A stretch of DNA of 64,000 nucleotides from the NCBI GenBank assembly GCA_900618425.1, contig UZAN01040020.1:32675-96674 (forward strand), given 5' to 3'. This document shows, in pieces, positions 46,351 through 59,007 of the stretch; within the stretch, counting starts at the first letter, position 1; every line of letters starts with the position of its first letter. Position numbers and translations under genes: made by a program. Under the pieces are notes generated by a model that worked only from the letters and a program-made list of their open reading frames with translations, made no database searches and was not told the DNA's origin. This DNA is from Echinostoma caproni (taxonomy: Eukaryota > Platyhelminthes > Trematoda > Plagiorchiida > Echinostomatidae).

Positions 46351-48157
46351 TCTTCAATCACCTACAAGTATTGTTTACAGCCCCCCTTGATGGAGCGTGT
46401 GGCTTGGTCATTTGACCGAAATAAGCCAGTGCAACAGGAGCCCGAAAATTTTACTCAACAGCTCTGAAAGAGCTGTCTATCCAGTGGTTACTCGGNCCCG
46501 GGTATAAGTATATGAATGAACTGACAGAAGATTACCGGATACGCATGCCTGACGAGCGGCAAGAACCGCGAAACCGGTCGTGTGCTTCCAGGAAAATTTT
46601 GTCCAGACATTCACGTACTACTCATTATGAAATATATACATATATATCAAATCCCAGAAAGTAAAACACATGATTTACGGTAGAGTGAACATTTAGTAAG
46701 AGATAGAATAAAACTTCTAGTGGTTCTCCACAATGCAATCTGCGTCTATTCTCTGTCCACGCCTTTGAAGATCAGGAATACATTTGACAACAGTTGAGCT
46801 GGCTTGCTTGTTCCATTAGATAATCGATTTTTGCATCAACCTGAACGCCCAAAAATCATTTCTACCTTTAAGGAAACAAATTGAAGCTGCTGTCCACGGA
46901 AATACCCCGAATTTGACTAAGAACAGCTTCTTGAACTTTGAAGGATTCACGGATGCATGAAGTATGAGCCCAATGCTAATTTAGTTCGTTGACAGTCATT
47001 AAAACATGGACACATCAACAACTTCAGATGTGTGACGGAATAGCCTAGTCAGAAAAATGAAGAGAATGATTTATGAATAAGTAGTATTTCTCAATCATCG
47101 TCATTTGTGATTTTGGTCGGTACATGGGCAAATTTAGAGAGTTTTAACGCAATACGTTTTGAAAATTTAATTTTTCATGTTGATTTTTCTAAATTGTTTT
47201 AGATATCCCGATTCTGAACTGAACAAACGAACGCTTGTTCATTCGATTGCAACTGAATTTGGCAGGAATAGTATTCTCGTTCTTGGAACCACAATAAATC
47301 AATTTACTTACGTCGTTGCTTTTTTTGCAACTCAATCTCGAGTAGATAGATGATGTGACGAAAGATAAAAAACGCTTCAAGGATAAAGAACAGTAGATAA
47401 TGGAAACCTCCGTCGTTCACAGGGCAAACGAAGCGCCAATTGAAACTCTAGGAAGCATTGGACGCTTATTCCTACCAGGTCAGGTCTCCAAAGCAGCCCG
47501 AATCTTTTGACCGTATTCAGAATCGATCCCGGGAACTCATAAGTAGAACTATTTACTTCCCCTATTGACGGATTGCTTTTTATTTTGAATGTACTTGATA
47601 CAGCACAACAAACGATCTTTGTCAACTTTGTACAAGCATCAACCTTTGCGTATCCCACAACTGGCTCTGGGGGATCTGCGAATTTTTACCACTCCATGAT
47701 CAATAGTTAGTCTTACAATTTTTCGATCGGTATTTACTTCCAAGTTAAAATGAAGCATTTGAGCAGAGAAAGGTTTGTTCAACATTCTGCATCGCATACG
47801 AATGAAGAGTTGTTGCATTGGATACAGATTCTTCCTATTAAATAAGGTGGAGAAATCACAGTGTTAGGCATGTCATAGCAACAGCTCGAAAAATGAAAAT
47901 GTGAAGGGAAATTATAAATGTATATAGAGAAATGGAGAGACCCCATTTACCAGGTTACGTGTATTTGGTTCAAAACAATCTGCTGAAACAGCACACCTAG
48001 GGATCGATAATATGGTTCAATGTTTTGTAGAGGAGCTTGATGCTACCAGCTACTAAAAGCCTGATTCGACTAGTTTACCAGGTTATTTCAAAATAATCAG
48101 TTTCCGGAATTGCTGGAAGACATCCTCGGGAGGCAACTAGCCCAATTANCCCAATTA

Positions 48158-48640
48158 CTTACTTACTAACTTTACTGGAAATGGCTTCTTGGAAAGGATA
48201 ACCCCGCTCCAGACATGATCGTGATCATGATCATCAAGTTCCTTAGGAAGTTGGTACGAGAGACGTCCCCAGTGTCACTCGGCGTTGTGTATTTTGAGGG
48301 TGCACCTCTGGCCTTTGAACAACCAAGTGCGAACTGCAAGGCAGCAGGAAGTGATCCCTCGCCTCAGAAGTGTGGGGATCAATGACTTTAGTTATAAAAG
48401 GTCAGTCACATCGACCTGTGTCACNGGGCTAACGTGGCTTTTAAACAGGAGTCAGGTGATCAGCCTGAAACACACTCACCCTTCTAGTGCCGCCGCTGTT
48501 TGTTCGCTACTGCTTATTTCTTGCGGTATGCCGCAACTTATTCACAGCTAACCTTCTTTGATGAAGATATTGCCCTATCCACAACCCGGGGACACGTCTG
48601 GTGGCATTTCGCTCCGCTTAACTCAAAAGTATCCAGGACG
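48158..48640 (+). repeat. Dispersed ~490-bp repeat, copy 2
   Basis: Same orientation and order as 5072-5560 with moderate divergence and one internal N. It has an extra local tatcatgatcat-type insertion (gatcgtgatcatgatcatc) near 48217-48237 that is absent from copy 1. Confidence 0.75.
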
Positions 48641-50992
48641 ACACAACGTTAATTCATAATAGTGAAAAATAACTGGTTCAAATCGACAGCTCCGGTTCAA
48701 CACAATAATCCCGGAATAGCAAATAACTTGTAACAAAAACGCTCTTTACAGGATGAAAGTATCTGAATAACTCGAGTGGATACCACCGGATAAGCAGGGC
48801 TGACGCGTGACAAACACTGCGAAACTGGTCGTTTGCTTCAAAGGATGTTGCATGCGGTCATTCAGGGGATAGTTATTCTACATACATCATACTATGTAAT
48901 ATATCTAAACAACGTACGATATATGCAGTTTTAATATAAATATGTATATTCAGTTCTTTTGCAATACAATTGTATTGCCAGTGTTTATGTCCCTTAACCA
49001 TTGCTCCTGTGATAGAATTATCCATATTTCGGAATTATGGAATCATATATGTTCAAATATAAAGGGATATAATGTGTTTCAGCCTTGAGAATACCTCAGC
49101 AAAGTTATGAAGCACGTTGATTGTGTTTATCAGAACTCGCACGTTAAAAGCAGAGCAGCAGGAAACCGATCAAGGATGAGCATATGAAGTCTACAGCTTC
49201 TACAGCTGCATACCCGCAGTGTTTTGATGTACCTTTAACTATTTATGGGGAGAATAATGAGCGATTCCAGTCATGCTAATGCGCAATCTGAACTAAGTGA
49301 AACTTGACCAAAATGCACTAGTTTACAGCGATTCAGCACCATCCCAGTTGGGGAAAAGTGGCTACTACGGGGTTGCACTTACACTGATTTACTAGTGTTT
49401 TCTGGCATACACAGCAACTATGGCTAACGCTAACGCTATATTTCCAAAGCAATCTGATTGAACGTTCGCACCCAACAAAACTCGTCAACGCAGTCAAAAC
49501 CCTTAAATAAATTATTTTTCTTATCACACCCGTTAAACACTCCAACTGCTGCAATCGTTCTTCCCGAAAGACCGACTAAAAATCTTGGAGGTATACTCTC
49601 GAAACCAATGGGACCGGTTCCTCGTGTGAATAAATCTCGAATCTGTTGATCTGCTTTCTTCTTCCGTGCTACCTCACGCAATGAACGGCTTTAAATCCCA
49701 AGACACAAATGCACGTGAACTGAATTAAGCAGCCCCCCATTGTTTTGCATCGGTGGCCGAAAGTATCTACTTCTATTCCATCGTTTCATGTATCTCATAT
49801 CAATGTCTAAGAGCATCCCGTTATTTGTGAAACCAGAAGTGCGACTAATGAAAAAGACAGTCGGTAAGAAAAGACATAGATACTATAGGAATAAACAATT
49901 CAGTGTAGATCACACAGGTTATTTCTTTTTAGATGATTGATGGCTTTACCAAGTTCCCTCATCTGTTGGCTGAATACGCAATGGTATTCTAGAAAAAAGT
50001 ACATCTCTGCATTTCCGTATTGGTCAGTATTATTTTTCACGTGACTTGCCTCATGATTTCACGGAAGCGTTCCTGGAAGCGGCTAACAGGTCCCGATCTC
50101 ACAAATGACCTACTTAAATAAATCACCAATGTATCTTTAGGGAAACATCAGACCACCAGATCAAATCACCAAATTTTGAAATGAAGCATTTATCTACCTC
50201 AGAGTTGGGTTCCCAAACACCTCATAATCACTGACTTCGCATTGCTTTTATTGCTAGAAATGATTGCGAAAAACCATCGATAATCATTGAACATAACATA
50301 TATATAAACCAATGAACATTTTAAGCCCTTACAGACTGCTTATTTGAGTCCCTCTGGGTTCCCGAGCCAAAACGTAGCTTCAAGAATCATTGCCGATCTA
50401 AAGAAAAATGTTCAGTCCTATCTACGCTGTTTGGCTAACATTATTATGAATGCAGCTTGGCGCTTTGTACATATATCTTGTTGGGCAACTATTTGTTTAG
50501 ACATGTAGGGCAATTCGTCCACACGCTGTAGAATCTCCAGTTCCTTTAGCGGTCTCTACGCTGCAGTTAATTGGATTCCATGATAAATCTGTAAGGCAAA
50601 TGAGCCAACCTATTGATTAGCCATCTGATTTTGCTTGCCATAACAGATCAATAACCCCATTGAATTTGCGATTTCAGTTTATTGTAGTTCATTGTCGGAT
50701 TCACTTTTATAGTCATTTTAATTTAAGCATCACTGGTTTCAGCTTTGAGGCTGAAGGTTTGAAGACTGGAGCCGATAGTATTGATACTATCAACATCAAT
50801 CGATATTATATAGCATATTAAGCTCGTAGAAAGCTTACGTTGCAGAATATAGAGTTAGATCCACAGTGAATACTCATGACGTTTATAAACCAGCCCTTCA
50901 TGGGTATTCCACTTGGTATAAATGGTAGGCGTTTTTTTCAACAAATGAGGAATTTTTTAGTGAAAGATTATGTTAGATGGTGAATGTTTGCA

Positions 50993-51200
50993 TTAGCCCT
51001 TTCGGTTTTTCACAGGCACCAGGCACTGTTGATGATGTTCCATGTGGGTTTCAATCCTTGGGAGATCGCCAATCCCCGACTGTTTGTTTGCATTTTCGTG
51101 CGATGGAAGTGGTTGTGATAAGCAACAAAGAGCACTGGACAGCTGTTTTCATTCATTCCAAACCAAAAGACACCGTCAACATCCGAACCGGATTTTGACC
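50993..51200 (-). repeat. tRNA-derived SINE, partial copy
   Basis: On + it reads tttttcacaggcaccaggca, tgggagatcg, gtgataagcaacaaagagca, ctggacagctgtttt: the tail and body of the family without its tRNA-like head. Confidence 0.7.
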
Positions 51201-51519
51201 AGATGAACACAACGTGACTGACCTTAGCTCACACTGGCAAATGGCTATCACCCTGACCCAAAAGCTTGTAATCGGGCCAACAGGGAATGAGACTGAATGC
51301 CATTGCTTTCCTTCCCCTAGGTTGAACAAACGAGGCAAAATGTCGTGTTCTAAAAGATGGTTTCCTACGAGACAGTTCAAATGTTAGAACAGGTATTCAT
51401 TCAACAGTACTTCTTTAGGTGAACACATGGCGTAATCTACCACTTAGTTGATTGATTCCATTGAACGTCAACGTGTATTCCGAATTCTATCTTCAAACAG
51501 TAAACACGTAAATGAGTTA

Positions 51520-51640
51520 ACATGCTTTTAAATGCTGTGGAAATGCTTGCGATAACCAACAAAGAGCACTGGACAGCTATTTCGTCCTGTGTCTGGTGCC
51601 TGTGAAAAACCGAATGGGCTAATCCACACACATTCACCAT
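51520..51640. repeat. Rearranged SINE fragment
   Basis: A - strand body piece (gataaccaacaaagagcact) is joined directly to a + strand tail piece (ggtgcctgtgaaaaaccgaa), so two fragments of the same family lie head to head. Confidence 0.6.
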
Positions 51641-51671
51641 CTACAGTGATTGAGCTATTCGTACAAGGTGA

Positions 51672-51955
51672 TAACCGTCGACCGTATAGCTCATAGATAA
51701 GGGTTTGAAGTCCTGACCCAAATGTTCGCAGTTAGAGTCCTGACTGGGACATTAAAAGTACGCACAGCTGACGAGTCCCAAACAGAACAAAACAGCTGTC
51801 CAGTGCCCTTTGTCGGTTATCATAAACATTTGCATCGTATTTGAATGCATAAACCTCGTGAGGAATTAACAATATCCCATGGAGTGAAATCCATACCGAA
51901 CATCGTTAACAGTGCCTGGCGCCTGTGAAAAACCGAACGGGCTAATCCAAACAAT
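51672..51955 (+). repeat. tRNA-derived SINE, near full-length + strand copy
   Basis: TATAGCTCATAGATAAGGG (A-box-like) is followed by a decayed B box (agttagagtcc), gactgggacat, acagctgtccagtgc, tgtcggttatcataaacatt and the tail cagtgcctggcgcctgtgaa. This is the clearest + strand reading of the family. Confidence 0.75.
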
Positions 51956-52183
51956 GGCCATTAAAATAGAGTTAACATGCTCCCTTAAAATATAAGACCT
52001 GCCAGGAAAACGAATCCAACTCGGATTGATTCGGGTTTCCAACCAGATAGCTAAATGTTTCCAAATGTATTTTTTTTAATTTTTATTTTTTTTTATTAAT
52101 TGAATATACAAATGTGTGCCATACAAAGACTGCCTGAGAAAATACAGAAATGCGGAAGATAGTAAGCGGTCGAATGGTTCGAA

Positions 52184-52252
52184 CCCGGGAATTCCTGGTC
52201 GACATTTTGATGACCTTAACCACTTGATCACCACCGCCCTAGCTAATCAGAA
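52184..52252 (-). repeat. tRNA-like SINE head (second family)
   Basis: On - the sequence GGTGGTGATCAAGTGGTTAAGG (A-box-like), then GGGTTCGAACC (B box). This is the best-kept head of the GGTGGT family also seen at 12.4, 15.8, 28.8 and 54.6 kb. Confidence 0.6.
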
Positions 52253-52999
52253 TATCCCACACCCCGCCAAACAGAGGAATCAATGGTGATTTAAATATGT
52301 TATTTTCATAACTCCAAATTTATTCTTATACAAACACAATTTGATATAATATATTGTGGTTCTTTCACACACAGTTTCGAGAGTACTCAATGAGTATTTA
52401 TTGAACCTGACACCGATGAGGTTATGATGCACTTGATCCAACAATATTCGTACTATGTAGTGACTCAGTCGCTCTCGACATTCATATTTATCCTAAACAA
52501 GTTTTACACTTGGGTGGTAGCTAGTCCAGTTTTCTTAGTTAGGATTATTGAACAAGAACCGTTATGAGCAGTTCATAACGTAAGTTATGATTTCCTGTCC
52601 ACCCGACAGTGAATACTCGCTAGCGTCGGATGTCAGACTATTTTGAACTGAAATGCTTCATGTATATCAGCTGTATAGTGAGAGGTTCATGGGAATTAGG
52701 CACCTCAAGCTCATTGATAACTTTACCCATTTTAGTACAATTTCTGTTGAAGGAGATATTTCAACTATCTCAGAGACTCGCGTGAAAGAGAATCCATTTT
52801 TTGTTAACCCCGGGGGAGACTAACAATCGCATTTCGGTAAAACCCCGATTATTAGTTGAGACCTTAAATTATTTCAACTGGAAGCACACAATGCAAAGTT
52901 GATCAAAACTCCTCGAGGTGAAATATGACTAAGAATTTTAGGTAAAATAGTTTAAAAGTGGAAATTCGTCGTGTATATAGCAAATGCAGCGTGAACTGA

Positions 53000-53370
53000 A
53001 AAGCTCCGAGGCACTGGACAGCTGTTTCGACCTGGTTGGGTCTCATCAGTAGTGCAAATCCATCGACCCAACTGGGGATAGAATTTCCTCTTTGAAATTG
53101 AATCCAATCCTCCATTCCTCACATGAAACAGTTTACTCGGGATCGAGAAGCTGGTCCCTGAACCACCTAGTTCACGGATAGGAGTTTTGGCTCCCAACCC
53201 GAAGCTTCGTTGTTCAAGTTCTGATAGAGTCAAGCAGGAATTAAGGGTTTCTAGCTCAAGATGCTCAAGATGATATACTCTTCGCTCTCTTACATACACC
53301 CTGCTATTTTACATGTGGAGAATGATTAAACCCTCTAGGAATTACCATATGGCGAAATTATACGCAGTAC
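53000..53370. repeat. Scrambled SINE fragments
   Basis: Pieces cactggacagctgtttcg, tagttcacggataggag and cagtacctggtgcc belong to the family of 51672-51955. They are interrupted by unrelated sequence and partly reoriented. Confidence 0.5.
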
Positions 53371-54089
53371 CTGGTGCCGACTCGTTCACATTTAAAACAG
53401 TCCATTTGTTTTCCCGAGACAAGTGCTTGAATCAGAAGTGAAACCAAATTGCACATATGACCAAAAAAAGATAACCTCAAGCTTTTCTCAACAGTTTCAA
53501 TTGAATTTATATTTACTGCCCGTGTATACGATTGATGTTCATCTTTTTTTCTTCACAACCTTTTTTTGGACAGACAATACTTTGCAAGCATATCACTCTA
53601 CATTTCGATCAAAGATCTGTCCATCGGGTTCAACACGATGCGTGAAATAATATGAAATGTGAATTGATTGATTCGAGCGCTCCCCCATTTGAACCGCAAT
53701 TCACCCGTCAGTTTGTTTAAGTCGTGGCACCAGGCGCGCGCGTGCCCGCGAGGTGACTCGTTTGTTCACTAACGGTAGCATATTGCTAGGTCTACAGTAT
53801 GAACTTCTAAAGACAAATTTTCACACGAGATCGCACACTGAGAAATAAAAACTTACAAAACCACCTTATCGCGGATGCATGTTTGTGACAAACCTCACCA
53901 CAGCAGAAAATCGCAAATCATACAGAGTGATTTAGCAAACTGATGAACTGAAAAAGTTTGGTATTTCGAATACGAATTAGAATGGGTTTGGTCCTTATTG
54001 GATTGAATACTTCCGATTGTCCTCGCTCTATGTATATGCATATATATATATATATCATATTAAAATTTAAACATGTTCTTATCTTACAT

Positions 54090-54325
54090 GGGACAAAAAT
54101 GTTTGTGATAACCGACAAAGAGTACTGGAGGGCTGTTTCGTCCTATTTGTGACTCGAACCCTCACCCCTGAGCTACACGGTCGACGGTAATCACCTTGTG
54201 CGAATGGCTGGATCAATTTACGGTATCAAGCTTGAATTAGCTCATTCGATTGTTAGGAAGCACCAGGCACTTTTAATGGTCTTAGTTGTGGGTTTCACTC
54301 CTTGTGCCTTGTGCCACTTTACAAT
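54090..54325 (-). repeat. tRNA-derived SINE, broken copy
   Basis: On + it reads aaatgtttgtgataaccgac, ctggagggctgtttcgtcct, a shortened tRNA-like head (cctgagctaca), and then a separate tail piece with agcaccaggcac. Confidence 0.65.
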
Positions 54326-54565
54326 CGAATGGGCTAATCCAAGAGTGCTACCGTAAAAGCTTCTTATCTTATTGAATCTATATTCTACGCAGGTTTAGTT
54401 CCCAACTTTAGGCCGGATTAAGCCGACCCACGGTTTGTTTGTGTTCATGATGCTGGAGCACCCTATGCATTCGCAAACGGGCCGTTGGCCTTCCGTAGTG
54501 GACCAGAAAGGCAGCGGAATGTTACGAGAAAACAGAATTTCATTTCGACTCGAACTCTGGCGCGG

Positions 54566-54650
54566 GTAGTGGTGGTGCAGTGATTTAGTCGCCATCAACG
54601 GCGTGCCTTAGACCCTGTTGTCCGAGGTTCGAGTCCCGCCACCACTATCC
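54566..54650 (+). repeat. tRNA-like SINE head (second family)
   Basis: AGTGGTGG and CCACCACT pair like an acceptor stem. GAGGTTCGAGTCC is a good B box and GCAGTGATTTAGTCGCC an A-box-like start. The anticodon arm is abnormal, so it is not taken as a tRNA gene. Confidence 0.55.
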
Positions 54651-55342
54651 AACATTTTTGGTAGACAGCTTTGCTGTCGCCCGATTCAATACCACCCCTG
54701 ACCTATCGAGGCTTCATTTGGTTCATCACTCCAAGTCCCGTGGGACTTAGGTTACCGGTTACCATCAATGAACAGCAGGTTTTCTTGACTATGGAGTTCC
54801 ACTTCATCTGCTGCCCATCACACACCGGCGTGTAGTAAAAAAGTCTAATTACAGCATCTGTTGTTCCATGGCTTGAAATAGATCTGACTGTCGTAAATTG
54901 CATCCACTATATAGTGCCCAGTCTAGCAGAACTTATAAGACAATTCAAGCCAGAAACTTCATGCAAACTTTGTTCACTGATTTGCATATTGCCTCACAGA
55001 CTTCATTAGAGTACTGCAATTCAACGCTATTTATCAAATTGTTTTTCTCACATCAGCGGTGCGCGCACACACACACGCAGGCACACCCGTCATGTGACAG
55101 CGGCTTACCGGAAATCATGGCAGCTCCAACTATGCACCACATCTTACTGGTTCGTAGTAAGGCAAATGATCGGACTGGAACGAGAGACACAAGTTGAAAA
55201 TTGTCAGTTTTCAGGGTTTTTCACTTGAAAAAGTGCATGGCGGAGATCAATTCTGTTGCTAGGAGCGACCGATATGAAATGTAAATCTGGTGGATCTCTG
55301 CGTAATTTTTTTCCATTCACTTATCTTACCCTTCTCCGACAG

Positions 55343-55871
55343 GATTTCGAACATTGGTCCAGAACGATGTGTGGTCCGTGAGTGGCAACGCCAAGAAGTC
55401 TATTTTTAATTTATTCACACCTAGGAGTGAGAAATGGAAGCCTATTCTGTCTAAACACATTTTCGGGAATGTTGAACTGTTCCGTCGATTGAATTTTCTA
55501 CATCCGATTTACCCAGCCTTGTAATCACAGTAAAATTAGTGTTTATTCTAGACAGTTTAACTACAAAGCAGAAAACAACTCATATTGGACTGGAAAAGAT
55601 GGGATCGAGCATGTAATCACCCTTGGTGTGTCTTGCGCAGAACAATCTGGAATTCGTAAACGTAACCCACAGTCAAATAGAGCTTAAAACAACTAATTAC
55701 AAATATGAATTTCCGCTGGAAATTCCTGCTTTTTGCAGGAAAACAACACTGGACAACTATTTATTTTTTGGTATCTTATCAAGACCGAAAGAAGACATTT
55801 ATCGCGAGATGTTACCACTTCGTTTAATCTTTTCAATCACATTTATAGCATATTGGATTTGTAAATCCTAG
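55343..55871 (+). CDS. Unrecognised gene, three 3' exons with two very short introns
   Basis: Exons 55343-55520, 55552-55612 and 55641-55871 join in frame across GT-AG introns of 31 and 28 nt to give about 156 residues and a stop. The reading starts FRTLVQNDVWSVSGNAKKSI, passes PILSKHIFGNVELF, FNYKAENNSYWTGKDG and EFPLEIPAFC, and ends with a hydrophobic tail (LRLIFSITFIAYWI). The first exon opens in phase 1 after a good acceptor (cttacccttctccgacag), so upstream exons exist but were not found. A donor gtaaat at 55861 could replace the stop and extend the protein past the membrane-like segment. I do not recognise the family. Sustained open reading across both joins is the main support. Confidence 0.5.
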
Positions 55872-58800
55872 TGAACGGACATGTACAGTTAGGCAGGGGC
55901 TATTAGAATTTAAAAACAGAGGTCACCTCCACGAGAAGTGTACTGATTGGATCAACAACTTGTGGGCGCATAGAAATGTGAACATCTCGTGATATATGTC
56001 TTCTTTCGGTCTTGATACGATGGATAAAGGGGATCAATTGTTTCAAATATTCTTTGTTGTATCTGATCAGCTGTGTGTGTGCACTTGATGCGTTCCCGCG
56101 AGGAGAATCCCGAAAATCGCTCACAGGGGCAAATGCCTATCATAAACCAAATGGGTTGATCCACGCTTCACATTCCGAACTACCAAGAATATAGATGAGA
56201 GTAATTTCATTAGGCTTTGAACCCTTCTTCGATTCGTATTGTTTGACATGTGTGTGTGCGGACGTAAGTATCAGGTGCATGACTTTATGTTTGAATTTCA
56301 TTATATACGTACTGTTACACCAATTTTTTGGAGGCACTCGAACCGGTATCTTTAAGGTGAGATATGGATTTTCAATTGAATTGGGTTTAGTCCATCCGAG
56401 TTTCCCCTCTCCGAATCGTTTCACTCGGACCGGCTTTTCTGATACAACATGATTCTACCCAGGAGGGAATAAACTGGAGCAATTTGGACCTTTTCAGCGT
56501 TATCTCATCGCACACCATTATGAGAATTTGTAATTTAAGCCCCGGGAATTGGAACGAGAAAGCATTTCCCGGCCCAATCCGAATATGCCCGGTATCAGAC
56601 CGGATTCCAGTGCATCCGCCTGCCACGAGACTTGTGATAATTGAGCCAAACTCGCACACCTTAAATTGGATTGGTCTGTGACAGATGTGACAAGTCAGTT
56701 CTGATCGATGGTAACCCTGATTCTACCAGATAATTTTAGCGATCTCTGAGCTTGTATTTCATTTTAAAGGTTACAGTGAACATGAATATTGAAAGTTGGT
56801 CTGATGAATCAGATGAGGAAAAAAACATTAGTATTTCCTGATATTTTAGGTCCATTTTTCTCACCTATGTGAATTAGTTCTTCATTTGTATGCTCTCACG
56901 GAGTTACTGCTGAAAGTCCATCATTAACTCAAATAAACTTACAGAAAATATTCCACAAATTTTGCATCATTTGTGACAGTCTCTCTGTCCTACAAATCGG
57001 AAGGAGGCATAAAGGATAATTTTGTAGTTGATCGACTATTATAAAGAGATGATATATATGTATATACAGAAGTAATCTCAGTAATCTCACGCTTGGATTC
57101 ATTTAACCCGTGCCTTGGAAAAAACAACTACAAATCAGATAATCAATGTCTGCTCGTTTGACCTTATTCGCGTAAGCTTTCCTTTCAAATTTGATGATTA
57201 TTTCGGTTCTTTATTGTCTCAACTGGACATGAATAAAAGAGGAATTAAGTGTTGGTTCATGTGAAATTTTCAATATCTTTTCGGATACAACTTGTGAGAG
57301 TAACTAACAAAAACTCCATAATCGTATTATACTGAATTAACAGTAACAGTGTCATAAAAACATGTTTAGCTCTGTGAATTCGGCTTTTTATAAACCCCAA
57401 ACCCATTATTCGTTGGATTGGTGTTCACATGGAAACGAAATGTCAGTGTAAACCAAACAATTGTTTTCAATTTATTTTAACTATCCACTACGTTTTGCAT
57501 TGATCTTTTCCGATTGGTCTAAGGCGATTGTCAAAACGCCTATTGATACATACTAGTACTGCAGAGTTTGTCCGCTCATTTGCATGTACGCATGCAGTTA
57601 CAAACATTTTCTCCTAATAGGAGCATCCGATAGAAATGTAGAAACACAATCATAAGCATAAACTTGTATCTGTATAAGAGTCGAACAACTGCAAGCAGAT
57701 TCTTTTTATTCGCTGCTATGAAACTGCTGACATTTTGTACAACTGTTTTCCCAAGGGGTACCGAAAACAAGCGGATCGGTCCGCTAAAGCGTTTCGGCGG
57801 TAACTCTAAACCCAAGCTCCACCCACGTTTGTCATCAGATTACATTCGACTCCACATGGAGTATACCGCTCAATCGTGAAATCCATAGCGGAAACGTGAT
57901 CCTAGGATAACCACCAAGATGTGTAATGGACTGCATTCCAAGAACTATGTGAAGAGACTACATTCACAGAGTCTGTTCTCCACCCAGTATCATCAAATTC
58001 GAGGAGACTTAATTGTGGTGTACCATTAATCACATACATCCATGTCATTTACTGTTCACCTTTTCGCCCAAATGCCCTCAGGAGGCATTGATTCAACTTA
58101 ATACTCAACAATTGTTGACTAGAATTAACAAACTCATTCCTTTGCCCTCAGGAGGTATAGGATTTGGAATTCCCCACCGGTTGACGTTGTTTCTGCGCCC
58201 GCAGTCGATTGTTTTAAGCAGAAACTGGTTGAATCGTTATCATGTCTTAAATTTCGGCAACCATAGCAACAGGCAAAACAGTGAAACTTTATGACATTCC
58301 TCAGTTCTCTTTGGTTTGTCGATCGATCGATCCATTTGTGTCGAAAACACTATGAGACAAGAAAAGCCACTGCTTGCATTTCCCATAATAATGCTTTGGT
58401 CTTGGCTTTGGCACAATAGGCAGATATATACATCTGTTTGCATAGATTAATTTATGTAACTCTGTTCAAGGGTGATACACTGTGAGAAAAAGTAACCGCA
58501 ACGACCACAAAACAAAAGTTTGCATTTACATGTAACTAATCAACCGACAATAGTTCAACGCATGAAATATATACCATTTTTTGTCCAGCAGTAGTAGGAA
58601 GGCTAAATATAAAGTGAACCGACTCAGTAGAGGGGCTTGATAACGCCCATCTTTACGATTAAGAGCTAGCGCAACTCGTTCAACTTTTCGGCATCAATCC
58701 GTGGAAGGAGAACATTTGATGATAACTACCTGTCCGAACGTGGACTAACTTTTGTCTCAAAATCCACATTGATGCTGGTATCAGCCGTGAATAATAATAA

Positions 58801-59007
58801 TAATGAAAATAGTGAAATAGTTAAAGAAATTTGTTATTTGGAAAACAAAAACACATCATTAGAGATGTATGATGCAACTTTCAAACACAATCCGCTGTAC
58901 ACCGAAATATTTATTATCGCAGATTTACCAATTCAGAAACTTCTCGTTTGGATAAAAACTGATCAGATAACGCACCAAGATTGTGGTTTGTCCCCATGTG
59001 CTCTCAC
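55872..59007. other. Unassigned DNA
   Basis: Later exons of the UNC-93-like gene would be expected here on the - strand, but I could not find any with the family motifs. A 90-codon - strand frame at 56387-56659 has no recognisable domain. Confidence 0.45.

Larger units (their letters stand above)
44760..50990. other. Intergenic region, gene-poor
   Basis: It contains a dispersed repeat copy (45.9 kb), TA microsatellites around 46260-46350, isolated Ns (46337-46339, 46495, 48149, 48425) and the 48.2 kb dispersed repeat. No coding exon could be supported. Confidence 0.5.

Noticed and set aside
55215..55283. Possible upstream exon of the 55.3 kb gene (after tcagttttcag, before gtaaat)
   Set aside because: Joined in the phase needed by the next exon it creates a stop at the junction.
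56387..56659. 90-codon - strand frame as a missing UNC-93 exon
   Set aside because: It has none of the hydrophobic segments or motifs expected of the C-terminal half and no matching splice phase.
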